DNA of 64,000 nt, from contig NZ_CP012830.1 of NCBI RefSeq assembly GCF_001307155.1, positions 5,082,501 to 5,146,500 on the forward strand, read 5' to 3'. The first letter of the stretch is position 1, and each line of letters starts with the position of its first letter. The position numbers were made by a program, and so were the translations under genes. Shown here in pieces: positions 33,623 through 41,774 of the stretch. The notes below the pieces were generated by a model. It had not been told where the DNA came from. It searched no databases and was given only the letters and a program-made list of their open reading frames with translations. Source of the stretch: Pseudomonas fluorescens (GTDB lineage Bacteria > Pseudomonadota > Gammaproteobacteria > Pseudomonadales > Pseudomonadaceae).

Positions 33623-34981
33623 ATGCAAACCCCCTCCACCCAACGCCCCCTCTGGCAAACCTACCTCCTGTTCCTGGCCCCCATGGTCCTGTCGAACTTC
33701 CTGCAATCCATGTCAGGCACGATCAACAGCATCTACATCGGCCAAATGCTCGGCACTCAAGCCCTGGCGGCTGTGTCCGGGATGTTCCCGATCGTGTTTT
33801 TCTTCATCGCGCTGGTCATTGGCCTCGGTGCGGGGGCAGGGGTGTTGATCGGTCAGGCGTGGGGCGCGCGGGAGCCGCAGATGGTCAAGGCGATTGCCGG
33901 GACGACGTTGCTGTTGGGGGCGATGATCGGCTTGGTGGCGGCGGTGGTGGGGAGTGTGTTTGCGCGGCCGGCGTTGCAGGGGTTGGGGACGCCGGCGGAT
34001 GTGCTGGACGATGCGGTGGCGTATGCGCATGTGATGATGTGGACTCTGCCGTCGCTGTTGGTTTATGTGCTGTTTACCCAGTTGTTGCGTGGGGTCAGCG
34101 ATACGCTGTCGCCACTGGTGGCGTTGCTGGTGTCGACGTGTATCGGGCTGGCGCTGACGCCGGCGTTGATTCGCGGTTGGTTCGGCTTGCCGCCAATGGG
34201 CATTCAGAGTGCGGCGTTTGCCGGGTTGGCGGGTAACTTGTCGGCGATGGCCTGGCTGGCCTGGCGGTTGATTCGCAAGGGGCATCCGTTGGCGCCGGAC
34301 CGGGCGTTTTTTGCGGCGATGCGACTGGACCTGGAGATCCTTGGCAAAGTGCTGCGCATCGGCCTGCCCACGGGGTTGCAGATGGTGGTGCTGTCGCTGT
34401 CGGAGCTGGTGATTCTGGCGCTGGTCAACCAGCACGGTTCCCAGGCGACGGCGGCGTACGGGGCGGTGACGCAGATCGTCAATTACGTGCAGTTCCCGGC
34501 GCTGTCGATTGCGATCACGGCGTCGATCCTCGGCGCCCAGGCCATCGGGGCAGGGCGCATCGAACGGATCGGGCTGATCCTGCGCACCGGGTTGTTGATC
34601 AATGTGTGGCTGACCGGTGGCCTGGTGGTGTTGGGGTATTTGCTGTCGCATTGGTTGCTGGGGTTGTTCCTCACCGATCCGTCCACCCAGGCCATGGCTG
34701 AACACCTGCTGCACATCATGCTCTGGAGCCTGCTGGTGTTCGGTTTCCAGGCGGTCATCGGCGGCATCATGCGCGCCAGCGGCACGGTGATGGTGCCGGT
34801 GGCGATTGCGATCGTGTGCGTGGTCGGGGTGCAGTTGCCTATGGCGTATTTACTGGATGCGCAATTCGGATTGCAAGGCGTGTGGATGGCGTTTCCGCTG
34901 GCTTACCTGAGCATGCTGGCGTTGCAGACGGCGTATTACACAATGGTCTGGCAGCATCAGAAGATCGAGCGGCTGGTGTAA
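33623..34981 (+). CDS. MATE-family multidrug efflux protein
   Basis: A 452-residue exporter with about twelve hydrophobic segments in two halves. The start at 33623 (MQTPSTQRPLWQTYLLFLAPMV) fits the family; the frame is open to 33554 but without likeness. MVLSNFLQSMSGTINSIYIG and LRIGLPTGLQMVVLSLSELV are the matching first segments of the two halves. Members use a Na+ or H+ gradient to expel cationic drugs. It is convergent with the L-lactate permease gene and seems monocistronic. Confidence 0.93.
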   Translation: MQTPSTQRPLWQTYLLFLAPMVLSNFLQSMSGTINSIYIGQMLGTQALAAVSGMFPIVFFFIALVIGLGAGAGVLIGQAWGAREPQMVKAIAGTTLLLGAMIGLVAAVVGSVFARPALQGLGTPADVLDDAVAYAHVMMWTLPSLLVYVLFTQLLRGVSDTLSPLVALLVSTCIGLALTPALIRGWFGLPPMGIQSAAFAGLAGNLSAMAWLAWRLIRKGHPLAPDRAFFAAMRLDLEILGKVLRIGLPTGLQMVVLSLSELVILALVNQHGSQATAAYGAVTQIVNYVQFPALSIAITASILGAQAIGAGRIERIGLILRTGLLINVWLTGGLVVLGYLLSHWLLGLFLTDPSTQAMAEHLLHIMLWSLLVFGFQAVIGGIMRASGTVMVPVAIAIVCVVGVQLPMAYLLDAQFGLQGVWMAFPLAYLSMLALQTAYYTMVWQHQKIERLV

Positions 34982-35068
34982 GAGGAGGGCGATGCCGGCT
35001 GCCAAGCCCCACGCCCGGGCGAAGAACCCGGGCATGGAGCTAAACGAAAACAACCCGCCTGATGTTGA

Positions 35069-36832
35069 TCAATGCCCGCCGACCACCAAGTGGCTGAACG
35101 GCACCACATACGCCTGCAACGTGACCAGCCCACCGACCAGTATCGCCAGCACGATGGAGTGGAAAAACACATAGCGCAGGATTTCCCCTTCATGCCCATA
35201 CCAGCGGGTGGCGGTGGAGGCCACCACGATCGACTGCGCGTCGACCATCTTGCCCATGACCCCGCCGGAACTGTTGGCCGCGGCCATCAAGATCGGGCTG
35301 ATGCCCAGTTGTTCCGAGGTCACTCGTTGCAAGCCGCCGAACAGCACGTTGGACGCCGTGTCCGAGCCGGTCAAGGCGACGCCGAGCCAGCCGAGCAAGG
35401 TGCCGAACATCGGGTAGAAGATCCCGGTGGCGGCGAAGGCCAGGCCCATGGTTGCGTCCAGACCGGAATAGCGGGTGATGAAACCGAGGGCGAGCATCGC
35501 CGCGATGGTGGTCAGCGAATAGCGCACCACCCACAGCGTTCGCAGGTATTGGCTCACCAGTTGCGGGATTGAATAACCCATCAGCAACCCACCGAAGATC
35601 GCCGCCAGCAAGATGCCGCTGCCGGTGCTGGTGAGCCAGGTGAATTTATAGATAGCTTCCTCAGGTTTCGGTTGCGGCACCACGGGCGGAACTTTTTCGA
35701 CCTGCAAGTGCAGGGTAGTGAAGGTCAGGGCCGGTGCGAAGATCGGGTTCGCCTCGCTCACTGGCTTACCCTGGGGGTCGAGCTTGGCCGAGTGGGTTTG
35801 CGGGTCCATGGCTGGACGGATGTCGAACATGTTTTTGAAGCCTTGAGTGCCCCACGCAAAGACGAAAACCGTGAGGATGATCCAGGGCATCCACGCACGC
35901 ATTACGGTGGGTCGGGCATCGCTGGCAAAGGTTGCACTGGCCGCCGTTTTTTCGTCTGGCGATTCCTCAACTTTTGAGTCGTCGACTCGCCCCGACAAGG
36001 CGGCGGAGGTGTGTACGCGGGCGGGTTTCCAGACCTTGAGAAAACCGGTCAGGCAAGCCATGGAAATCAGTGCGGCAATCACGTCCACCAACATCGGCCC
36101 ATGGTAGTTGGACACGAAGAACTGCGGCACCGCGAAGCTGACCCCGGCCACCAGAATCGCCGGCCAGATTTCCAGCATCTTGCGCCAACCGGCGAAGGCC
36201 CAGATCAACCAGAACGGCACGAGCACCGAGAAGAACGGCAACTGCCGGCCGACCATCATCGACAGTTGCATTTCGTCCAGCCCGGTGACCTTGGCCAAAG
36301 TGATGATGGGGGTGCCCAAGGCCCCGAACGCCACTGGCGCGGTGTTGGCGATCAACGCCAGGCCGGACGCGGCCAGGGGCGAGAAACCCAGCCCGATCAG
36401 GATGGCCCCGGTCACCGCCACCGGCGTGCCAAACCCCGCCGCGCCTTCGAAGAACGCGCCGAAGCAAAAAGCGATCAGCAGCAATTGCAGGCGGCGATCG
36501 TCGGTAATGCGCGCCAGGGAATCCTGCAGGACTTTGAACGAGCCGTTCTCAGTGGTCAGCCGATGCAGATAAATGATGTTGAGCACGATCCAGCCAATCG
36601 GAACCAGACCCGTCGCGGCACCCAGGAGAGCGGCGGAACCGGCCATGTTCGCCGGCATGCCGAAGGCGAAGATGGCGATCAGCAAGGCCGTGCTCAGCGC
36701 CAGCAAGGCCGCGATATGCGCCTTGAGATGGAAAAACGCCAGGGACGTGAGCATCACCACCACCGGTAACGCCGCCATGAGAGTCGAGACCAGCGGGTTA
36801 CCGAAGGGATCGTAGACTTGCTGCCAGACCAT
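35069..36832 (-). CDS. L-lactate permease (LctP/LldP family)
   Basis: A 587-residue permease with 13 or so membrane segments. The block FGAFFEGAAGFGTPVAVTGAI (about residues 123-143) and GSDTASNVLFG with SSGGVMGKM near the C-terminus are signatures of the LctP family that imports lactate or glycolate with protons. A hydrophilic loop at about 275-385 contains Asp/Glu/Lys-rich sequence. GAGGTGG precedes the ATG. No lldD or lldE dehydrogenase genes are adjacent, unlike the common lld operon, so it may serve another hydroxy acid. Confidence 0.93.
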   Translation of the reverse strand: MVWQQVYDPFGNPLVSTLMAALPVVVMLTSLAFFHLKAHIAALLALSTALLIAIFAFGMPANMAGSAALLGAATGLVPIGWIVLNIIYLHRLTTENGSFKVLQDSLARITDDRRLQLLLIAFCFGAFFEGAAGFGTPVAVTGAILIGLGFSPLAASGLALIANTAPVAFGALGTPIITLAKVTGLDEMQLSMMVGRQLPFFSVLVPFWLIWAFAGWRKMLEIWPAILVAGVSFAVPQFFVSNYHGPMLVDVIAALISMACLTGFLKVWKPARVHTSAALSGRVDDSKVEESPDEKTAASATFASDARPTVMRAWMPWIILTVFVFAWGTQGFKNMFDIRPAMDPQTHSAKLDPQGKPVSEANPIFAPALTFTTLHLQVEKVPPVVPQPKPEEAIYKFTWLTSTGSGILLAAIFGGLLMGYSIPQLVSQYLRTLWVVRYSLTTIAAMLALGFITRYSGLDATMGLAFAATGIFYPMFGTLLGWLGVALTGSDTASNVLFGGLQRVTSEQLGISPILMAAANSSGGVMGKMVDAQSIVVASTATRWYGHEGEILRYVFFHSIVLAILVGGLVTLQAYVVPFSHLVVGGH

Positions 36833-36909
36833 GTTCCACCTCTGCTACTTATTGTTGGCAGTGCAGGCCCCGAGAGGGGGGAGGTGAAATTGAGTATAGG
36901 TGGCATTAC

Positions 36910-36933
36910 GCGGCGGGCTGGCCCGCCCGCCGC
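36910..36933 (-). terminator. GC-rich hairpin after the first DUF2388 gene
   Basis: Perfect 9-base stem GCGGCGGGC / GCCCGCCGC with a six-base loop, 17 bases past the minus-strand stop at 36950 and upstream of the lactate permease. There is no T-run, so termination is only likely. Confidence 0.5.
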
Positions 36934-36949
36934 TAGCGTGCATCGACCG

Positions 36950-37285
36950 CTATTGACCGGCAGGCAGTTGATCTTGAACGAGCAGCGCCTGGGCCAACTC
37001 TTCGTCACTGGCCTGGAGGCCAGGATGATCGTGTCGAGCCTGCATCAACATCGACTCCAGATTGGCGTCGCGAATGGCGCCGCCGCTCGCGACGAAGCTG
37101 GAGAGGTCTTCGCGGGCTGGCGTGACGATTTTGTCGTCTCTGAATGTCGAGTACAGCGACACGGAGAGCCCTGCCGACGTTGCAACTTCGCGCGCATCAA
37201 TATCGGGCATATGGCGCCTGTGGGCCATGGCCGAACCGAAGGGCAGGCAAAGCACCAGCAATGGAATGAGGAATATACGTCGCAT
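36950..37285 (-). CDS. DUF2388 protein, copy 1
   Basis: A 111-residue exported protein. A signal peptide (MRRIFLIPLLVLCLPFGSAMA) is followed by a short His-rich stretch (HRRHMPDIDA) and then the DUF2388 core: DAREVATSAGLSVSLYSTFRD, DLSSFVASGGAIRDANLES and ASDEELAQALL. It is a paralogue of the next gene on the same strand, 178 bases away. The family is restricted to Pseudomonas and close kin and has no known function. Its extra His-Arg-His after the signal is not in copy 2. Confidence 0.88.
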   Translation of the reverse strand: MRRIFLIPLLVLCLPFGSAMAHRRHMPDIDAREVATSAGLSVSLYSTFRDDKIVTPAREDLSSFVASGGAIRDANLESMLMQARHDHPGLQASDEELAQALLVQDQLPAGQ

Positions 37286-37463
37286 GGCGAGTCCTCCGAA
37301 AACATGAGACCTGAATGACTGGTCTTATGTTTTTTGATCCGCGCTGTCGGACAGGAGTTCCTGGTCGGTGGTGCATGTCAGCACAGAGGCCGAGGACCGG
37401 GACGTTAGGCCAACGTCATCATCCCGGTGAACCTCGAAGTTTGTCACTGACGTGCGTATGCCT

Positions 37464-37781
37464 CTAGTGATCGGCAGGTGCCTCGGCTTGAATGAGGATT
37501 GCTTGGGCCAGATCTTCGTCGCTGGCCTTGAGGCCTGGGTGTTCAAGTCGAATCCGTTTCAACTCCGACTCCAGATAGGCACCGCGAATGGCACCTCCAC
37601 TCGCTACGAAGCTGGAAGCGTCATCGCGGGCGGAAACGACCAGTTTGTGGTCCTTGAACGTTGAGTAAAGGGATGCGGAAACACCTGCCGAGGTGGCGAC
37701 ATCGCGTGCATCTACACGGGCAAAGGCCGAACCAAAGGGCAGACAAAGGATTAGCGAAGAGATGACAAGTGTGCGACGCAT
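37464..37781 (-). CDS. DUF2388 protein, copy 2
   Basis: A 105-residue exported paralogue of copy 1. The signal MRRTLVISSLILCLPFGSAFA and the core DARDVATSAGVSASLYSTF, DDASSFVASGGAIRGAYLES, ASDEDLAQAIL match it closely. The C-terminus ends QAEAPADH. Tandem arrangement on one strand suggests local duplication with later divergence. Periplasmic location is predicted; the role is unknown. Confidence 0.88.
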   Translation of the reverse strand: MRRTLVISSLILCLPFGSAFARVDARDVATSAGVSASLYSTFKDHKLVVSARDDASSFVASGGAIRGAYLESELKRIRLEHPGLKASDEDLAQAILIQAEAPADH

Positions 37782-38019
37782 GACGGCGTCCTCCGAATGG
37801 ATGAAGCAACGGATGTGCTACTTAAATTTGGAGGTGTGGCGGCAGTCAGGAGTTCCCCTGCGTCGGCATATCTACACGCAAAGCAGAAGGGGGAGCGGCC
37901 GGTCGGGTGATACGCAGCGGCAATAGTTGCCAGCTGTCAGTCTGTTGGAATGATTGGGCCGCTACGGTGTCGACCGCAATAAGCGGAGTCGCCAACATGA
38001 CTTGGTCAGCAGGTTCGTC

Positions 38020-38640
38020 ATGCGTCTGATCTGGATTGCTACTTGTCTCTCAATAACCCTTCTCGGGGGGCAGGTGAGCGCGGCTGACCAAGCGCAAAAC
38101 AAGGAGGTGGCGGTGGACAAGGCGCAAGTCCTGGAACAGAAGACTGCAGAGAAGGGCAGTGTGGCACCGGTGCCCAAAGCCGAGGCGATTACCCCCTCTG
38201 AAGCGCAGGCGGTCGATCCGGCAGGCAAAGCACCCTTGAAGGATGCAATAACTTGCCTTTCACGCACTATTTTCTGGGAGGCCAAAGGTGGGGAATTGGC
38301 CGACATGGAAGCGGTTGCCAATGTGGTGTTGAACCGGCTAGGCCATGAAGGTTTTCCAGGTACGGTGTGCGAGGTGGTCAAGCAAGGTTCGCAAAAGCAT
38401 GCCTGCCAGTTTTCGTGGTGGTGTGATCGACGTTCGGATCATGCCGACGAAGACGCTCCCTATGCGGCTGCTACGGAAATAGCGCGAAAAGCGCTCAATC
38501 ACCAACTCACTGACCGAACCCATGGCGCCATGTATTTCCATAGTAAACACGTGAAACCCGAATGGGCCAGGGAATACATCAAGACCGCCGAGACCCGAAA
38601 ATTTGTCTTCTATAAGCCTCACGACGGTACCGCACGATAG
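38020..38640 (+). CDS. cell-wall hydrolase, SleB/CwlJ family
   Basis: A 206-residue exported protein. The start at 38020 has AGG seven bases before and opens a signal peptide (MRLIWIATCLSITLLGGQVSAA); the frame is open to 37954. Residues about 85-195 form the Hydrolase_2 domain: CLSRTIFWEAKGGELADMEAV, with the catalytic Glu in FWEAKG, VVLNRLGHEGFPGTVCEVV and CQFSWWCDRRSD. Lys/Ala-rich linker residues 25-80 precede it. Family members cleave peptidoglycan as lytic transglycosylases in spore germination or cell-wall turnover. Confidence 0.9.
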   Translation: MRLIWIATCLSITLLGGQVSAADQAQNKEVAVDKAQVLEQKTAEKGSVAPVPKAEAITPSEAQAVDPAGKAPLKDAITCLSRTIFWEAKGGELADMEAVANVVLNRLGHEGFPGTVCEVVKQGSQKHACQFSWWCDRRSDHADEDAPYAAATEIARKALNHQLTDRTHGAMYFHSKHVKPEWAREYIKTAETRKFVFYKPHDGTAR

Positions 38641-38739
38641 ACGCGTTTGCTCAGACTCCGTCAGGATGCAAACGTGGCGAAGCACCCCGCGCAGTGCCAG
38701 TATGAATAGGAATTATCGGCATTTCTCCGGGTGCGCAAC

Positions 38740-39510
38740 ATGGACACCACCGAGCGCTTGTCATCACTGACTGCCAACCACCTTCTAGCCTTGCATCAGG
38801 ACGGTTTTGTGGTGCTGCCCGGCGTGCTGGATAGCGCCCAAATCAGTGCGCTGCGCCATGCAATAGATGGCCTGAAACCTCAGCACTGGGACTACAGTGG
38901 CTTGCTTGACCATTACAAGTGCGTGTTCAACCGCGACCCGTTTTGGCTGACGTTTCTCGATCTGGATGGGGTCATCGAACTGGCCGAAGCAGCCTTGGGA
39001 GAAGATTGTCATATCATTGGCCAGACCGCCTGGCGCTGCCATCCCGGCTTCATCGGCGCTCCATTGCATCTGGATTACCTGGTGATGGAGTTGCCGCGAA
39101 GCCTGCTGGCCAACCCGGCCTTCGAGTTGCCGATGCAGATCTGCACCGCGCAATTCTACCTCGACGATATCGATGCCGACCTCAGTCCCACTCGGGTGAT
39201 CCCCGGTAGCCACCGAGCAGGGCGGCCGCCAGCTCGTGGTGAAAACCAGTGGCACGGCAGTATGGCGAAACCAGTGCTGTGTCAGGCCGGGGACGCTCTG
39301 ATGTTTCGCAGTGAGCTGTGGCACGCCGGTAGCGACAACCGAACCACCGACCGTGTGCGCTACCTGTTGCAGGTACACTACGGCCGGCGAATGGTGGCGC
39401 AGAAGTTCTCGCCTTACCTGCACTGGTGCTTCAACCCCGACGTGCTGGCTGCCGCGACACCGCGTCAACGGCGCCTGCTGGGGGAGCATCGGGAAGCGGA
39501 ATATGACTGA
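38740..39510 (+). CDS. phytanoyl-CoA dioxygenase-family protein
   Basis: A 256-residue Fe(II)/2-oxoglutarate-type oxygenase. The facial triad is His110-x-Asp112 (APLHLDYL) and His195 (ELWHAGSDN), with the 2-oxoglutarate Arg in DRVRYLLQVHY about ten residues later. The N-terminal DGFVVLPGVLD is typical of the PhyH family. The ATG at 38740 is preferred over a GTG nine bases upstream because of its spacing to CGGGTG. A broken thioesterase gene overlaps its end by 8 bases. The hydroxylated substrate is unknown; lipid or secondary-metabolite roles are both known in the family. Confidence 0.88.
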   Translation: MDTTERLSSLTANHLLALHQDGFVVLPGVLDSAQISALRHAIDGLKPQHWDYSGLLDHYKCVFNRDPFWLTFLDLDGVIELAEAALGEDCHIIGQTAWRCHPGFIGAPLHLDYLVMELPRSLLANPAFELPMQICTAQFYLDDIDADLSPTRVIPGSHRAGRPPARGENQWHGSMAKPVLCQAGDALMFRSELWHAGSDNRTTDRVRYLLQVHYGRRMVAQKFSPYLHWCFNPDVLAAATPRQRRLLGEHREAEYD

Positions 39511-39829
39511 CATTTCAAGGAAGAACAGACTGATGCCTAAAGCAGTTTTCGTCAGCAGAACCATTCTATTTGGAGATTGCGACCCGGCAGGTGTGGTTTA
39601 CACCCCGCGATTTTCATATTTTGCAGTGGAAGCCATTTATACGGCGCTTGATAGATGGCTGGGAGCGCCCGGACTCAGAACGCTGATTTGCAGTCAACGG
39701 GGCAGGGGTGTTCGGGGAGATTTCTGTCTGGAACCCGGCCGATCTCAAGCTCTGAGCACCCCTGGCAGACCATTCGTGCCGCCTGCTGCCGGGCATCGTG
39801 TTGTCATGCTTTTGCCAAGCATGACATGA
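39503..39829 (+). pseudogene. decayed hot-dog thioesterase
   Basis: The first 50 or so codons encode an acyl-CoA thioesterase start: FVSRTILFGDCDPAGVVYT, with the catalytic Asp region, then FSYFAVEAIYTALDRWLG. After APGLRTL the frame becomes Arg/Gly/Pro-rich and loses all likeness; a normal protein is about 130-140 residues. The ATG at 39503 overlaps the dioxygenase stop, so the two were once an operon. A deletion or rearrangement near 39690 probably removed the 3' half. A start at 39533 is the alternative. Confidence 0.75.
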
Positions 39830-39836
39830 TGCCCGG
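39788..39836. promoter_or_regulatory. long imperfect inverted repeat upstream of lacI-type gene
   Basis: GCCGGGCATC-GTGT-TGTCATGCTT (39788-39811) pairs with AAGCATGACATGATGCCCGGC (39817-39836) with a small bulge. It ends 24 bases before the regulator's ATG. It may be a terminator for the preceding genes or the regulator's own operator; a clean T-run is missing. Confidence 0.6.
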
Positions 39837-39860
39837 CCAGACAAGCAATGGCACCCGCGA

Positions 39861-40859
39861 ATGGCTTCAGTTAAAGATGTCGCACGGCTGGCGGGGGTTT
39901 CCCTCATGACCGTATCCAGGGCGCTCAACACCCCGGAAAAGCTCAACCAGGAAACGCTGGCGAAAGTTCGTCAAGCGGTCGAGGCCCTGGGATACGTCCC
40001 CAGTCTTTCTGCGCGCAAGATCCGTGGCGGTCACTCCAGTGGCAAGACTATTGGCGTCTTCGCGCTGGATACCGCGACAACCCCCTTCGCTGTAGAAATG
40101 CTGCTTTCAATGGAGCGCACGGCACGAGAAAACGGCTGGAACGTCTTTATTCTCAACGTGTTCGAGGCTCCGCCGAGTCAGCAAACCATCGACCTGATGC
40201 TGTCGCATCAGCCCGACGGGATCATCTTCAGCGCCATGCAGCTTCGTACCGTCGAGATTCCCCAGGTGCTCCGCAGCCTGCCGCTGGTACTCAGCAACTG
40301 CATGAGTTCAGAGCCAGGCGTGGCCTGTTACGTCCCCGATGACGAAGACGGTCAGTACCAGGCCGTGCGGCAAGCATTGAAGCGTGGCTACCGGCATCCG
40401 TTGTGCATCAACCTGCCGCAAAGCAGCCTCGCTTGGGAGTTGCGCCAGCAGGGATTGGTTCGCGCCCTGGCAGAAGGCGGTGTGTCCCTGGACAGTGTTC
40501 CCCAATACAACCTGTCGACCGATGACGCCTATGAGGAAACGGTTGTAGCGCTGGAGCAGCAATTGCGTGAGTCGGATGGAAAGCCGACCTTCGATCTGCT
40601 TATTTGTGGCAACGACCGCATTGCGTTGGTCGCTTATCAATACCTGCTCAGTCGTGGCCTGCGTATTCCCGCCGAGGTGGCCGTACTTGGCTACGACAAT
40701 ATGATCGGCGTTGCCGAGTTGTTCTATCCACCGCTGAGCACCGTGCAACTCCCGTATTACGAAATGGGCCGGCGTGCCGCTCAGCACTTGATCGAAAGCA
40801 GGAATGAGCCTTCTATTCATAGGGTTTCATGTCCCCTCGTGGAGCGTAAATCCTGGTGA
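39861..40859 (+). CDS. LacI-family transcriptional regulator
   Basis: A 332-residue repressor. The HTH reads VKDVARLAGVSLMTVSRALN (residues 4-23), with a hinge around YVPSLSARKI and a ligand-binding domain from KTIGVFALDT to the end (LGYDNMIGVAEL, STVQLPYYEMG). It has the GntR/GutR-like look of sugar-acid repressors. No sugar genes are adjacent, so its regulon is probably elsewhere or includes the dioxygenase unit. The ATG has no strong ribosome-binding site. Confidence 0.92.
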   Translation: MASVKDVARLAGVSLMTVSRALNTPEKLNQETLAKVRQAVEALGYVPSLSARKIRGGHSSGKTIGVFALDTATTPFAVEMLLSMERTARENGWNVFILNVFEAPPSQQTIDLMLSHQPDGIIFSAMQLRTVEIPQVLRSLPLVLSNCMSSEPGVACYVPDDEDGQYQAVRQALKRGYRHPLCINLPQSSLAWELRQQGLVRALAEGGVSLDSVPQYNLSTDDAYEETVVALEQQLRESDGKPTFDLLICGNDRIALVAYQYLLSRGLRIPAEVAVLGYDNMIGVAELFYPPLSTVQLPYYEMGRRAAQHLIESRNEPSIHRVSCPLVERKSW

Positions 40860-40923
40860 TCGCTGCCACAGAGCACGCTGTAGATCTTCAAAGCGGTAAG
40901 TAACACCTGATGAGGAGCAGAAC

Positions 40924-41313
40924 TTGAAGAAAGCCGCAGTACTAACCGTCGCCTTGATGCTCAATACAGGCGTATTCAGCACACCAGCAGACGCGGCCGG
41001 CGATGCTGAAGCGGGAGGGAAACTCTTTAACCGAATATGCGGCGGTTGCCATCAAGTGGGTGATTCAGCCCGAGGTTCTTTTGGTCCGCAACTCAATGGC
41101 ATTTTTGGGCGCCATGCCGGCAGCACGACGGACTACCAGTACTCTACCGCGATGAAATCGTCAGACGTGGTCTGGACCCGCGAAACGCTGGCCGCCTACA
41201 TCGAAGCGCCAAAAAAAGTAGTCCCCGGGACGCGCATGATTTTCTGGGGTATCAGCGATCCGGAAAAGATCGAAAACCTGTTGGCCTACCTTCAGACATT
41301 TCAGCCGCAATAA
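40924..41313 (+). CDS. periplasmic cytochrome c (class I)
   Basis: A 129-residue monohaem cytochrome starting with TTG at 40924, six bases after GAGGAG. The signal peptide ends near TPADAAG. The haem site is CGGCH (about residues 39-43) and the axial Met is in GTRMIFWG (about residue 103). The layout, with FGPQLNGIFGRHAGS and YSTAMKSS, matches the cytochrome c2/c550 group that shuttles electrons in the periplasm. It lies 64 bases after the LacI gene and appears separately transcribed. Confidence 0.93.
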   Translation: MKKAAVLTVALMLNTGVFSTPADAAGDAEAGGKLFNRICGGCHQVGDSARGSFGPQLNGIFGRHAGSTTDYQYSTAMKSSDVVWTRETLAAYIEAPKKVVPGTRMIFWGISDPEKIENLLAYLQTFQPQ

Positions 41314-41430
41314 ACCGAAGCTCGGCAAACGTCATCCTCGTAAAGCCGGACAGAAGGCATTTTGCTGGCCCCGAAGCCTCAAAATTACCGCCAAAATCGC
41401 TTCATTTTCAGGTGGTTAGGCGGAATGCAA

Positions 41431-41760
41431 ATGCGCAATGTGTTGATCGTGCCGATCTCGCTGGTACTGGCGAGCATTGCGGTCTCTGTCCAGGCAAGAG
41501 AGTTGATGCCCAATGATCGGTTTATGTGCAGCTGGGGCGCGGGTACAGCGGCAAGGGCCCAGGAGCTCAAGCTGTCCGGGGTCTCGCTGTATGCCGCTCG
41601 CCAGAAGATCCAGGCATACAAATTCAGCAAGGGCTGGATGCGGATGATGGCCATGGGCATTACCGAGCAAACCTACGACAGTCAATCGAAGTTCAAGCCC
41701 GAGGCTGTCCGGCAGAGTTTCTATAATGAGTGCGTCAAGTATAAGTTGGCGCGTAAATGA
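41431..41760 (+). CDS. small exported protein of unknown function
   Basis: A 109-residue protein. AGGCGG is seven bases before the ATG at 41431 (another in-frame ATG lies six bases upstream). The first 22 residues (MRNVLIVPISLVLASIAVSVQA) are a signal peptide. The mature part is Met/Lys/Arg-rich with FMCSWGAGTAARAQELKLSG, YAARQKIQAYKFSKGWMRMM and a late Cys (NECVKYKL), so one disulfide is possible. It resembles small conserved periplasmic Pseudomonas proteins without a named family. It is convergent with the next gene. Confidence 0.75.
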   Translation: MRNVLIVPISLVLASIAVSVQARELMPNDRFMCSWGAGTAARAQELKLSGVSLYAARQKIQAYKFSKGWMRMMAMGITEQTYDSQSKFKPEAVRQSFYNECVKYKLARK

Positions 41761-41774
41761 CCTTCGCCCTGTAG

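Noticed and set aside
35013..35033. GCCCGGG/CCCGGGC hairpin between the MATE and lactate permease genes
   Set aside because: Only a 7-base stem with no T-run on either side; too weak to call a terminator.
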